Shown here in pieces: positions 1 to 8,139 of a DNA stretch of 64,000 bases. The stretch lies in contig CALOFP010000001.1 in the NCBI GenBank assembly GCA_942492635.1, positions 868,001 through 932,000 of the forward strand. Direction: 5' to 3'. The position numbers and the translations under genes are program-made. Origin of the DNA: CALOFP01 sp942492635. Its GTDB lineage: Bacteria > UBP6 > UBA1177 > CALOFP01. Position 1 is the stretch's first letter. Every line of letters starts with the position of its first letter. The notes beneath the pieces were generated by a model. It saw only the letters and a program-made list of their open reading frames with translations, was not told the origin of the DNA and did no database searches.

Positions 1-567
1 GGAGGGATCTATGACATCCCCCTTTTTGATGAAATAAACCTTGAGTCGCCTTCGCCCACGGAGCCTTCGGTAGGTACCCGTCGAACGGTTCTTATTTATT
101 AAAATTTCAACAGTCGCATATCCGGCTATTCCGTCCATTTCAAGAATATTGACTGTCGCTTCAATGAGCCCTTTCCCGTCAGACCTTGCCGTTTTCCTGG
201 TGGATTCCAAAAGGATTTCGTCCTTCTTTGCATCGTAAAGTGCTGCGAAGGGATCCCTGCGGGAACTTATCCCAGTATCGAATCCCGCCAGAATCGGAAA
301 AAGAGTCTGCTTTGTTACGGCTGAAAAAAAGACGTTCCTTCCTATGACTTCTATTCCCATTCCGGGGAAACGCTTTATCAAAGCCTCCTTGAGAAGGGCT
401 AGATCAACCTTATCGTTAACGTTGAGCAGTACTCCGCCGTCCTTTTCAATCCATCCTTCCGCCAGAACGGGAAGATATTCTCCGTCGGCCCCCTTTATGA
501 GGAGGGGATCCGCCTTAAGAAGGAAACAAAAACTGCAAAGTGCGAAAAAAAATAAATACTTTTTCAT
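1..567 (-). CDS. Secreted protein of unknown function, 3' end outside window
   Basis: The reading frame starts at ATG 567 and runs open for 189 codons to the window edge, so the C-terminus is missing. The first 20 or so residues (MKKYLFFFALCSFCFLLKA) form a short-tailed hydrophobic signal peptide, which predicts export. The rest has no motif I recognise. It contains an Arg-rich stretch (RRLRGRRRLK) near residue 170. The start lies directly against the stop codon of the upstream HD-domain gene (stop at 568-570), so the two are almost certainly co-transcribed. Function unknown; the CDS itself is well supported by the signal peptide and the tight junction. Confidence 0.7.
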   Translation of the reverse strand, partial: MKKYLFFFALCSFCFLLKADPLLIKGADGEYLPVLAEGWIEKDGGVLLNVNDKVDLALLKEALIKRFPGMGIEVIGRNVFFSAVTKQTLFPILAGFDTGISSRRDPFAALYDAKKDEILLESTRKTARSDGKGLIEATVNILEMDGIAGYATVEILINKNRSTGTYRRLRGRRRLKVYFIKKGDVIDPS

Positions 568-1119
568 TTAAAATCCTAAAAGCTCTCTTCGTTCGAGCAT
601 TCCATCCCGTACCATATCCAGAAAGTCGGGATAGTCAACACCAAAGTTCTCTTCAACCGCCCTGATCTGGCCGCGATCTGCCCCTTTTGCAAACCGTTTT
701 TCCTTGAATCGGCGGATCATGAAAGGTTTGTCGATAAGATCGAGTCGCTTTTCAGGGTGCATGAGGGCGCACGCCACGATGAAACCGGAAGCGGGGTCAA
801 CGCTGTAGAGAGCCTTCCCCATGGGAGTGGACGGCTCCACATTTCCGGAGTGCATGACTATTGCTCCCAGAACATTTCTGTCGGAAAATCCGATCGATTC
901 CAAGATCTTGATCGTCTCAAACCCGTGCCTTTCAAAGTTTTCCTTTGTTATTTCGTAATCGAGATCGTGCAGCAGTCCCGCAAGCCCCCATCTTTTTTCA
1001 TCCTCTCCCAGGAAACGCGCGAAACGCTCCATTCCAGCCTCGACGGCGTAGGAATGTTTCAAAAGATTGTCGTCCTTGAGATAGCGGGTAAGTATTTCAA
1101 GTGCCTCGTCCCTCAACAT
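568..1119 (-). CDS. HD-domain metal-dependent phosphohydrolase
   Basis: This small soluble protein (183 aa) carries the HD signature: H22, the H51-D52 pair in GLLHDLDYE, then H65, H90 and D108. This is the pattern of metal-binding HD/HDIG phosphohydrolases. The substrate cannot be told from sequence; nucleotides are typical of the family. I start it at ATG 1119 (MLRDEALEIL) because a GGAGG lies 5 bases upstream. An in-frame ATG at 1131 has no such site. No signal peptide, so cytoplasmic. It abuts the truncated secreted-protein gene downstream. A perfect 20-bp palindrome sits just upstream and overlaps the likely promoter, which suggests repressor control. Confidence 0.85.
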   Translation of the reverse strand: MLRDEALEILTRYLKDDNLLKHSYAVEAGMERFARFLGEDEKRWGLAGLLHDLDYEITKENFERHGFETIKILESIGFSDRNVLGAIVMHSGNVEPSTPMGKALYSVDPASGFIVACALMHPEKRLDLIDKPFMIRRFKEKRFAKGADRGQIRAVEENFGVDYPDFLDMVRDGMLERRELLGF

Positions 1120-1133
1120 TGCGGCCTCCATTC

Positions 1134-1153
1134 AAAATTGTGATCACAATTTT
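1134..1153. promoter_or_regulatory. Perfect 20-bp palindrome, candidate operator of the HD gene
   Basis: AAAATTGTGATCACAATTTT is a complete palindrome with no spacer. It lies immediately upstream of the HD gene's ribosome site and overlaps the weak -10 proposed on the minus strand. The TGTGA/TCACA arms resemble CRP half-sites but lack the 6-bp spacer of a CRP site, so a dimeric repressor with a compact operator is more likely. The regulator is unknown. Confidence 0.55.
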
Positions 1154-1177
1154 CCATAAAAAGGTATACAAAATCAA
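1149..1177 (-). promoter_or_regulatory. Candidate promoter of the HD gene operon
   Basis: On the minus strand TTGATT (1177-1172) is followed after 17 bp by GAAAAT (1154-1149), a 4/6 match to the -10 consensus. The palindrome covers the -10 and the probable start point. Moderate support only. Confidence 0.4.
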
Positions 1178-1295
1178 GTTTTAGGGATTTTAACATGCCG
1201 ACAATAAAGTCAGAAAGCCGGCATCAACCGGCACCGCAACAGTTCTCAACTCGTCCACTTTTCGACGTTTCAACTTTTCCCCGCCCCCCATATAG

Positions 1296-1323
1296 TTGAC
1301 AATCATGCTGCCGTGTGGATACT
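1296..1323 (+). promoter_or_regulatory. Promoter of the CDF-like transporter
   Basis: TTGACA at 1296-1301, a 16-bp spacer and GATACT at 1318-1323. Transcription would begin near 1331, leaving about 48 nt of leader before ATG 1379. Confidence 0.55.
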
Positions 1324-1378
1324 TGGACTGCGTAAACTGATTCGATTTGACAACCGATTTTTGGATTAAGAAATAATC

Positions 1379-2284
1379 ATGAAACCTCAAAGTAAAGAAG
1401 AAAAACTTTTAACGCTTTCGATCGTGGCCGGTTCCTTTTTTGCCGTGACCGGCATCTTATGGGGCCTGAACATCAATTCCGGCATGATGATTTTCGACGG
1501 TATGTACTCTCTCATATCGGCGTTTCTCAGCTACTGCGCAATTTCAGTTGCCCGCCAGGTTGCCGCCGATTACGATTCACGATTCCCCTTCGGGAGATCC
1601 CGCCTCGAACCGCTCATGGTCATCTTCAAATCACTGCTTCTGCTGGCTTTTTTCAGCTACGCGGCTGCAGATGCGGTTCTTTCCATCATAAACGGAGGTC
1701 GATCTTCGGATATCGGATCCGCCATCGTCTACTCCATTCTTTCGACACTTGGATGTCTTGCAGTTTACGTCTACCTGAAAATAAAGACCAAAAAGAAAAC
1801 CACCGATCTTTTGAAGGCTGAATCAAACCAGTGGATGGGCGACACTCTGGTGAGTCTCGGACTTCTGGTGGGGTTCTGCCTGGCTCTCTTTTTTAAAAAA
1901 TTCGGCTTTAACGAACTTGTTCCCTACATCGATCCGGCAATGGTCATCGTGGCCGTCGTGATCTTCATTCCCCACCCTCTTCGATCCCTTCTTGCAAGCG
2001 GAAAGGAGATCGCCGATATGTCTCCGGACAGGTCTCTTGTGAAAAAGATCTCCGGGGTGTGCGAGGAACTTTCGGGAAAATACGGGTTCAAGGATAAGAG
2101 GCTGCACATTTCCAAATCGGGTCGAGAACTTTCGGTAGAAGTGAACTATCTGACGAATTCCAACCGAAATCTTTCCGTGCGTGAGATGGATATCATTAGA
2201 AACGAATTGAAACTCCAACTTTCCGATTTCGCCGCAATGTGCTGGATTAATGTTTCGATTACATCTGAGGAACAGTGGCTTTAA
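1379..2284 (+). CDS. Cation diffusion facilitator (CDF) family-like transporter
   Basis: This 301-aa protein has the CDF layout: five or six transmembrane helices in residues 10-205 followed by a cytoplasmic domain of about 95 residues. The region FDGMYSLISAF in helix 2 and SNQWMGDTLVSLG in helix 5 align with the places where family members carry the metal-site Asp/His residues. D40 and D154 are kept, but the His positions are Tyr or Trp/Asn here. Metal choice is therefore uncertain, and the canonical zinc site may be altered. It is monocistronic, with its own promoter and converging with rsmA. Likely role: proton-coupled efflux of a divalent metal across the inner membrane. Confidence 0.75.
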   Translation: MKPQSKEEKLLTLSIVAGSFFAVTGILWGLNINSGMMIFDGMYSLISAFLSYCAISVARQVAADYDSRFPFGRSRLEPLMVIFKSLLLLAFFSYAAADAVLSIINGGRSSDIGSAIVYSILSTLGCLAVYVYLKIKTKKKTTDLLKAESNQWMGDTLVSLGLLVGFCLALFFKKFGFNELVPYIDPAMVIVAVVIFIPHPLRSLLASGKEIADMSPDRSLVKKISGVCEELSGKYGFKDKRLHISKSGRELSVEVNYLTNSNRNLSVREMDIIRNELKLQLSDFAAMCWINVSITSEEQWL

Positions 2285-2293
2285 AATCCGGGA

Positions 2294-3103
2294 TCAGATC
2301 CCCGCAACCTTTTCGGCTATCTTCTTGAGTGTTTCCCAATCGAGTTCTTCAATTCTCGCCGTCTTTTCAAGGTTCATATCCTCAAGAATCGATTTGTCCA
2401 TCCTGTGGATCTTGAAAACGTTGTTGAGGGTTTTCCTGCGGTTTGAAAAAAGCTTTTTCAACGCACTTGCAAACTTTTCAAGATATTCCGGCTCGAAATC
2501 GTGATCGTTGAAGTTGATCTTTATGAGCGACGACCACACTTTGGGGGCGGGATAGAACTCCTCAGGCGGTATTGAAAAGAGCATCTCGGCGCTTCCGATC
2601 AGCTGAATCAGTGCGGCAATCGGGGAAAAATCCCTCTCACAGGGCTGGGAAACAACCTTCTCGGCAACCTCTTTCTGGAGAAGGAAAACCGCACTTTTCA
2701 GAACGGAACTCTGGAAACAGGTGTTGAAAAGTATGGGTGAACTGACCGCATAGGGCAGGTTTCCGAAAACGGCTCCCCTTTCGCCCTTGAAATACTCCCT
2801 GAAGTTGAGTTTCGATCCGTCCTGCTTGAGAATCCTTGCCGAACCGGAAAAGCGCTCCCTTAGAATTTCGAGCATGGAATCGTCCAGATCAACGATGGTG
2901 AAGGGATTGAACCGGCGAAGAACGGCCTTTTCGGTGAGCGTTCCGATTCCGCCGCCGATTTCGATGTAGAAGGCGGCTCCGTCCGGAACGTGATCGATAA
3001 TTCTCTCCAGAACGTGATCCCTGAAAAGAAAGTTCTGTGAAAATCGTTTACTGGGGCCAGCTCCGTGTGAAGCGAGAAACTCCTTTAGCTGCTGAAGGTT
3101 CAT
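2294..3103 (-). CDS. rsmA: 16S rRNA A1518/A1519 N6-dimethyltransferase RsmA (KsgA)
   Basis: RsmA transfers four methyl groups from SAM to two adjacent adenines in helix 45 of 16S rRNA, a late step in 30S maturation. The family start (KRFSQNFL, near residue 20), the SAM-binding loop (IEIGGGIGTLT) and the catalytic NLPY motif (NLPYAVSSPILF) are all visible. Length is about 269 aa, as usual. I place the start at ATG 3103 (MNLQQLKEFL), behind GGAG and overlapping the tsaD stop codon as ATGA. The longer frame to 3190 would run deep into tsaD and adds a non-family N-terminus. Translationally coupled to tsaD. Confidence 0.93.
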   Translation of the reverse strand: MNLQQLKEFLASHGAGPSKRFSQNFLFRDHVLERIIDHVPDGAAFYIEIGGGIGTLTEKAVLRRFNPFTIVDLDDSMLEILRERFSGSARILKQDGSKLNFREYFKGERGAVFGNLPYAVSSPILFNTCFQSSVLKSAVFLLQKEVAEKVVSQPCERDFSPIAALIQLIGSAEMLFSIPPEEFYPAPKVWSSLIKINFNDHDFEPEYLEKFASALKKLFSNRRKTLNNVFKIHRMDKSILEDMNLEKTARIEELDWETLKKIAEKVAGI

Positions 3104-4110
3104 CTGCCGCTCCTTACTGTCGGGCGGACACCGAGTCCGATATCCGCGAATTCGGATCTCTCCAACTTTGGAAACGCAGCGGCGGCGCACATGGCTCCGT
3201 TGTCCTGGCAGTATTTGAGCTGGGGAATGTAGAGATCGACCTTGTTGTCGGCCGCAACATTTTCGGCCATAAGTCTCACTCCGCTGTTGGCGGCGACTCC
3301 ACCTGCAACGACGAGTGCCTTATACTTGTTCAATGTAAAAGCCCTGCGAAGCCTTCTTTCGATAAGCTCGACAACCCTTTCCTGAAAACTCGCCATGAGA
3401 TCAGGCATCACGATCTCTTCCTTCTCCTCCTCGAGGATTCTCCTGACGGCGGACTTTATGCCGCTGAAGCTGAACTGAAAATTTTCCTTGTATCTGGGAT
3501 GCTTGAGAAGATATGGAAGCTTGTAGCGGGATGTGGATCCCTGCTGTGCCAGACGGTCGATCACAGGTCCTCCGGGATATCCGATTCCGGCCATCTTGGC
3601 AACCTTGTCGAAGGCCTCTCCTGCCGCATCGTCGAAAGTTTCACCCAGAATGGTTGTGCAGTCCTCATCAACCGACATGAGAGATGTGTGACCTCCGGAA
3701 ACGATTAATGAGAGATAGGGATACTCCGGCTTGGTATCTCTTTCAAGAAAGGCACTGTAAATGTGTCCTTCGAGGTGGTTTACCGCAATAAGCGGTTTTT
3801 TCCAGCCCAGAGCGAGTCCCTTGGCGGCGGAAACGCCGATGAGAAGTGAACCGATGAGCCCGGGAAAGTTGGTAACGGCCACGGCATCGAGCTGGGACGG
3901 CTCCATTCCGCATTCACCCAGAACCTTTTCCAGAAGGGGAAAGATGTAGGCGACATGGTTGCGTGCCGCTATTTCAGGAATAACCCCTCCGAAAAGGGAG
4001 TGTACCGAAGTCTGAGAAGCTGTGCCTATGGCGTGAACTTTGAGATTGCTGTCGACTACCGAAATGGATGTATCGTCGCAGCTTGTCTCTATTCCGAGAA
4101 TGTACTTCAT
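3100..4110 (-). CDS. tsaD: tRNA N6-adenosine threonylcarbamoyltransferase TsaD
   Basis: TsaD (formerly Gcp/YgjD) transfers the threonylcarbamoyl group from TC-AMP to A37 of ANN-decoding tRNAs, giving t6A. All family marks are present in 336 aa: GIETSCDDTS at the N-terminus, the metal-binding HLEGH (H112, H116), SGGHTSL, GETFDDAAGEAFDK, GYPGGP and the C-terminal VVAGGVAANSGVR and CQDNGAMCA. It heads a two-gene unit with rsmA; the stop overlaps the rsmA start by four bases. A near-consensus promoter lies at 4146-4174. The partners TsaB, TsaC and TsaE are not in this window. Confidence 0.97.
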   Translation of the reverse strand: MKYILGIETSCDDTSISVVDSNLKVHAIGTASQTSVHSLFGGVIPEIAARNHVAYIFPLLEKVLGECGMEPSQLDAVAVTNFPGLIGSLLIGVSAAKGLALGWKKPLIAVNHLEGHIYSAFLERDTKPEYPYLSLIVSGGHTSLMSVDEDCTTILGETFDDAAGEAFDKVAKMAGIGYPGGPVIDRLAQQGSTSRYKLPYLLKHPRYKENFQFSFSGIKSAVRRILEEEKEEIVMPDLMASFQERVVELIERRLRRAFTLNKYKALVVAGGVAANSGVRLMAENVAADNKVDLYIPQLKYCQDNGAMCAAAAFPKLERSEFADIGLGVRPTVRSGR

Positions 4111-4145
4111 ATTGAAACAATCCTTAGTTTACAAAAAGACGCTAG

Positions 4146-4174
4146 AAGATAGCACAACAGGTATGTAATGTCAA
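4146..4174 (-). promoter_or_regulatory. Promoter of tsaD-rsmA
   Basis: On the minus strand TTGACA (4174-4169), a 17-bp spacer and TATCTT (4151-4146). The start point near 4139 gives a leader of about 29 nt. Confidence 0.75.
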
Positions 4175-4301
4175 TAAACAGTAGGCTGTTCAGCCATCTA
4201 GGGAGGAATGAGCAGTGGAAAACACCTACTCAGAAAAACAGGGAATTGAAACAGGATAGGCAGGATATGCCCTCAGGGAAAGGCGACATGTGGTTCAGTT
4301 C

Positions 4302-6362
4302 CTATAGAGAATCTCCATCTGTGACGGGATCTGCGGAATCGCTGTCGGGGGTCTCTTCGTCACTGGAATCATCGGAATTATCGTCGTCGGAATCATCATC
4401 GGGATCTGCTCCACCGGCGGTTCCCTCAACTGTTATGTTGCCGGCGTATCCACCTGTCTGAGAGTAGTTGACGAACTGAAAGTAGTAGCGCTTTCCGGGT
4501 TCCACGTTAAAGCTCCACTCTCCCCTTGATCCGCTTGCGTCGTTCTCGGCGAGAACATCCTTGGAAACCTCAAACTTTCCATCCTCGTTCATTTCATACT
4601 CTATCGGACTCTCTTCGCGAACGTAGAGTTTGAACTCCGGGCTTCCACCGCCCATGCCGGGGATGATTCCTCCGCTCTGGGCAACCTGATTAGCCTTCAC
4701 GAGTACGGCTTCCTTTTCAAAATCTTCAGGAACATCGAAATAGACCTGAAGGTAAGCAGGTGCAACAAGTGTGTCGTCTTCGAGCTTCATTCCTGTGCCG
4801 CCGCCTGTCATGTCCTGGGTGGCGGAGGCGCCTCCGGAGAATATCCACTGTATCGACTTACCCTGCTCAATTCGTCTCGCCCTGATGGGATCAAAGAAAT
4901 GCCTCTCCTCGTAGATTTTTTTGATATCTTCCACATACGGCGAAAACTTATCATCATTCTTTACTTCATCAAGGAGTATTTCGGCAAAAACCTTGTAGTG
5001 CTGACCTCTGTCGTCACCGTTGAAGCTGAGAAGGCTCTTTATGATGAGCTTGGTGAAGTTGTCTCGCTGTTCATTTTCATCCGCACCTATCTTTTTCTCC
5101 TTCGCCAACTGGTAGAGAGCCCAGTTTGCAGCAACAAGAGGAAGACCGTCGTGATGACTCTCACCGGTAAAATTCTCGTTTACCAGCATTGTGTTTTCAG
5201 CATGTCTCATGCAGGCAAAACCGTCGTCGCCTTTTGAGTAACCTATGGCTCCTGAAATGTACTCTCCGAGACATGGGTCTCCGGACATTATGAACGATAC
5301 CGTATCGGCGATTCCCTCATGAATTCCTGCCGGTTCATTTGAAAGACCGTAAAGATCGGGGAAAGCACCCATAGCGAGTTCGGCTGTTGTATTTGCAGTC
5401 GCATGACCGAATTCGTGATAAACGACATCACCGTCGTATGCAAAGTCTCCTTTTGTTCCCTGACCGAATACGAGCATTTCTCCTTCGATACCGAATTCAC
5501 CCAACACCATGGACATCATCGGATTTGCCGGAGTAAAGAAAGCGTTATCCATGGGATTAAGTTTGTGGCCGCCGGTGAAAAGAGCCTGGAAATCCGGCAT
5601 CTGGAAGTTGGCAACAACACTCAGGGGAACCTTCTTGTCGCCATTTTGCTTATCGATATGACCACCGAGCTTTGAAAAACCGGGCACGCCTAGACCTGTC
5701 AGGTAGCTGTAAACCTTTGTAGTGTGGTAATACATTGTTACCTCGGCACTGCGATCGATCTTCTGGAATGTCATTTTTTCCGTGTCGAAGAGAAGGTAGT
5801 CGTCAAGAGAGTCCGTCTTTGTAAGGTCCTCGTAGATGTAGTTTCCATTGAGGTTCTTGTTTGCCATCTGGATGGGTGAACAGAGAGGAACATCGTACTC
5901 TCCCGGCATTCCTATGAGTGATCCTGGAAGCTTAACGCTCTCCTTAAGATCGGGACAGTTGTAGGCCTTTACCTTTCTGATGCCTTCGTCGTCCGCAGCT
6001 GCAGTGAGATAGCCTCGGCCCTTTACACCGAGTTCGGGATCGTCGTGTTCTGCAACCCACTTGAGTTCGACCTCTATCGGTTCGGGATTTCTTGCGGGAT
6101 TGAATTCGAACACGAGCGCTTTGTTCGTCGCGTTGGGATTCTCCGGAACGTCCGGCTTGTGGTCGGGATCTGACGGTTGATCTGAATCGTTTGCTGCCGG
6201 CTCATCGTCAACCGCAACGACGTCCCCGTCATCCTGACTATCCGGAACGTCACTGTCGCTGTTTCCGGTCTCACTATCCTTAATCTTCTTTGATCCGTCG
6301 TCACAACCGAGGAAGAAGAGAATCATCGACATCATGCAGATTATTGTAAAAAAGCGTTTCAT
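4302..6362 (-). CDS. Zinc metalloprotease lipoprotein (M36/thermolysin-like)
   Basis: A 686-aa secreted protease. The signal peptide ends in the lipobox LGC (about residues 17-19), so the mature protein should be lipid-anchored. An Asp/Ser-rich linker (residues 25-75) follows. The gluzincin zinc site is HEFGH at 316-320, with a third ligand Glu (HEGIAD, E349) about 30 residues on, as in M36/M4 peptidases. The segment before it (YSYLTGLGVPGF) also looks M36-like. Near the C-terminus comes a PPC-like beta domain (EPGKRYYFQF), then a tail made almost entirely of Asp, Ser and Glu. I see no propeptide domain in this chain; one is encoded by the gene 11 bp upstream. GGAGG precedes the start. Confidence 0.85.
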   Translation of the reverse strand: MKRFFTIICMMSMILFFLGCDDGSKKIKDSETGNSDSDVPDSQDDGDVVAVDDEPAANDSDQPSDPDHKPDVPENPNATNKALVFEFNPARNPEPIEVELKWVAEHDDPELGVKGRGYLTAAADDEGIRKVKAYNCPDLKESVKLPGSLIGMPGEYDVPLCSPIQMANKNLNGNYIYEDLTKTDSLDDYLLFDTEKMTFQKIDRSAEVTMYYHTTKVYSYLTGLGVPGFSKLGGHIDKQNGDKKVPLSVVANFQMPDFQALFTGGHKLNPMDNAFFTPANPMMSMVLGEFGIEGEMLVFGQGTKGDFAYDGDVVYHEFGHATANTTAELAMGAFPDLYGLSNEPAGIHEGIADTVSFIMSGDPCLGEYISGAIGYSKGDDGFACMRHAENTMLVNENFTGESHHDGLPLVAANWALYQLAKEKKIGADENEQRDNFTKLIIKSLLSFNGDDRGQHYKVFAEILLDEVKNDDKFSPYVEDIKKIYEERHFFDPIRARRIEQGKSIQWIFSGGASATQDMTGGGTGMKLEDDTLVAPAYLQVYFDVPEDFEKEAVLVKANQVAQSGGIIPGMGGGSPEFKLYVREESPIEYEMNEDGKFEVSKDVLAENDASGSRGEWSFNVEPGKRYYFQFVNYSQTGGYAGNITVEGTAGGADPDDDSDDDNSDDSSDEETPDSDSADPVTDGDSL

Positions 6363-6373
6363 TCACTCCTCCA

Positions 6374-6988
6374 TTAGAAAGATGTTTCGTTTCCGCCGAA
6401 CAGGAAGTCACCTGTTCCGGCATGAACGTAGTAGTATCTGGAGTCGCCCAGCATCACAGGCTGGAAACGGATCTTGTAAACCGGCACATAGCGTCCGGTA
6501 ACCTTGATTATCAACTTCTGGGCATGATACAGGGGAAGTTTATTCAACTTTCCAGCGCCCTGGATATTGAGAAGGTTTGCAACCGCGGATTTTTCCGAAA
6601 CAAGGTTTGAAAGATCGAGATCAATTTTACCTATGGAATTGGTGATCCTGTAGATTTTTCCGTTCTTTACGGCAACGGTAACGCTGCCGTTCTCCACCTT
6701 GACTCCCTTGTAGGTGGATGAGAATCTGAAAATCGAATTTTTTCCATCGACGAACCGTGAAGAAAGCTTCAAATCAACATTTTTTCCGAGACTGAAGGAT
6801 GGAAGAAACTTCTCTGCTATAAAGCTCTTCGCGACTGCGGGATCGGCCTTCAATGGAATTTGAATGCCGGTGACGAGCGACGGGTGTTTGCCCGACATTT
6901 TTACCTTACCCCCATCCAACCACTGTGGGGCGGCATAGACTGATGCCCAAACCATCAAGGCCAGCATCAAAACAAAACTTTTTCTCAT
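6374..6988 (-). CDS. Stand-alone secreted FTP/PepSY-type propeptide protein
   Basis: This 204-aa protein has a clear signal peptide (cleavage after about residue 19, VYA|AP). Its core (FRFSSTYKGVKVENGSVTV, then KNGKIYRITNSIGK) matches the fungalysin/thermolysin propeptide (FTP) motif, a Q/Y-x-x-Y-x-G-V-x-V strand followed by xDGxVxxVxG. A PepSY-like segment follows (SEKSAVANLLNIQG...PVYKIRFQ...YYYVHAGTGDFL). Such domains normally form the N-terminus of M4/M36 proteases and act as chaperone and inhibitor. Here the domain is its own gene, 11 bp upstream of a metalloprotease that lacks it. I infer that it folds or inhibits that protease in trans. A strong SD (AAGGAGG) precedes ATG 6988. Confidence 0.75.
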   Translation of the reverse strand: MRKSFVLMLALMVWASVYAAPQWLDGGKVKMSGKHPSLVTGIQIPLKADPAVAKSFIAEKFLPSFSLGKNVDLKLSSRFVDGKNSIFRFSSTYKGVKVENGSVTVAVKNGKIYRITNSIGKIDLDLSNLVSEKSAVANLLNIQGAGKLNKLPLYHAQKLIIKVTGRYVPVYKIRFQPVMLGDSRYYYVHAGTGDFLFGGNETSF

Positions 6989-7032
6989 AAGCTTACCTCC
7001 TTAAAACATGTGGGATTTTGCAAATTAGACAG

Positions 7033-7062
7033 ATTATAATCGTGAATTAAAAAAAAAGTCAA
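7033..7062 (-). promoter_or_regulatory. Promoter of the propeptide-protease operon
   Basis: On the minus strand TTGACT (7062-7057), an 18-bp spacer and a perfect TATAAT (7038-7033). Transcription would start near 7026. Confidence 0.7.
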
Positions 7063-7104
7063 TTTAAAAAATTAATTGAAGTCAAAAGATATAGCCCATA
7101 TTTA

Positions 7105-7133
7105 TTGACAAATAACAACTCCAAAATTAGAAT
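7105..7133 (+). promoter_or_regulatory. Promoter of the MlaD operon
   Basis: TTGACA at 7105-7110, a 17-bp spacer and TAGAAT at 7128-7133, an excellent match. It is directly upstream of mlaD, so the unit starts here without ATPase or permease genes. Confidence 0.75.
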
Positions 7134-7161
7134 TGGCTAGTTCTATTTTAACGGATTTTGT

Positions 7162-8139
7162 ATGCAAATCACTGGAGCCCAAAAACGGCGTGTCGCACTC
7201 TTTTTCATCTTCGGAGCATTCATCGTAATATCCATAGTAGCCCTGCTTGTCGGCAACAGGCTGCTGAAACGCGAAAAGTGCTTTCATACACGTTTCACGA
7301 ACGTTTCCGTAGCCGGACTTGGGGAGGGCGCCTCCGTAAAGTTTCAGGGAATGGATGTGGGAAACGTTTCACAGATATCCGTCGACCCGCTCAACACAGC
7401 TGTAATTCGTATCGACTTCTGCCTCAAGCCGGGCATTCCCATAAGAGAAGGAACTTCCGCCCAGCTGGGCAATATAGGAATCACCGGACTCAAATTCGTG
7501 GAACTGACCGGTGGAGGGAAGGGGGAAATGATTCCCGAGGAGGGTGAGATACCTTCCTCGCGTTCATCCTGGGACACAATTTCGGGAAAGGCGACGGTGG
7601 TTATCGCCAAACTTGAATCCATACTGAACCAGGTCAACGACAGGCTTGAGGAGATGCCCAAAGGATCCGTGGCCGAGATCTCCAGAAACGTCGGCGGGAT
7701 AACCGGAACCCTCAACCGCTTCCTGAAAAAAAACGAAAGAGAGTTCTCGTCCGTGATCAGAAGAACCGACTCCCTGCTTGCGAAGCTTGATCAAAATGCA
7801 AAAAACCTTCAAAAGACAACTGCGGATCTGCCCCTTCTTCTGGGCAAGGATGGAAAGATAAGCAAAACTCTGGACGAGGTAAAGTCCCTTGCGGGAAATC
7901 TAAACTCGACTGTCGATAAAACACCCGTGGAGGAGACGTTCAAGAGAATAACCTCTCTGATGCAGTCTGTGCAGGAGACTATGAACACCGTCAACCTGAC
8001 GCTCATGCGCAGCCAGGAAGATATCGCATCTTCATTCGAGAATCTTTCGGAGGGAATGACCAACTTCAACGACTTCACAAGAGCCATAATGGAAAATCCG
8101 TCCACGCTCATAAAGGGAAAGGAGGAGAGCGGAAAATGA
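7162..8139 (+). CDS. MlaD/MCE-family phospholipid transport protein
   Basis: MCE proteins are the membrane-anchored, periplasmic lipid-binding subunits of ABC systems that move phospholipids between the inner and outer membranes. This 325-aa protein has one N-terminal transmembrane helix (residues 10-32). The MCE domain follows (about 38-117; VSVAGLGEGASVKFQGMDVG and the later GTSAQLGNIGITGLKFVEL). A long helical tail is likely to form a needle or coiled coil. It overlaps the auxiliary lipoprotein gene by four bases (ATGA). The permease (MlaE) and ATPase (MlaF) that normally accompany it are not nearby, so they must be encoded elsewhere if the system works. Confidence 0.88.
   Translation: MQITGAQKRRVALFFIFGAFIVISIVALLVGNRLLKREKCFHTRFTNVSVAGLGEGASVKFQGMDVGNVSQISVDPLNTAVIRIDFCLKPGIPIREGTSAQLGNIGITGLKFVELTGGGKGEMIPEEGEIPSSRSSWDTISGKATVVIAKLESILNQVNDRLEEMPKGSVAEISRNVGGITGTLNRFLKKNEREFSSVIRRTDSLLAKLDQNAKNLQKTTADLPLLLGKDGKISKTLDEVKSLAGNLNSTVDKTPVEETFKRITSLMQSVQETMNTVNLTLMRSQEDIASSFENLSEGMTNFNDFTRAIMENPSTLIKGKEESGK

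Noticed and set aside
3037..3708. 223-aa ORF on the plus strand opposite rsmA and tsaD
   Set aside because: It is antisense to the well-supported tsaD and rsmA, has no SD, and its translation is low-complexity shadow sequence.
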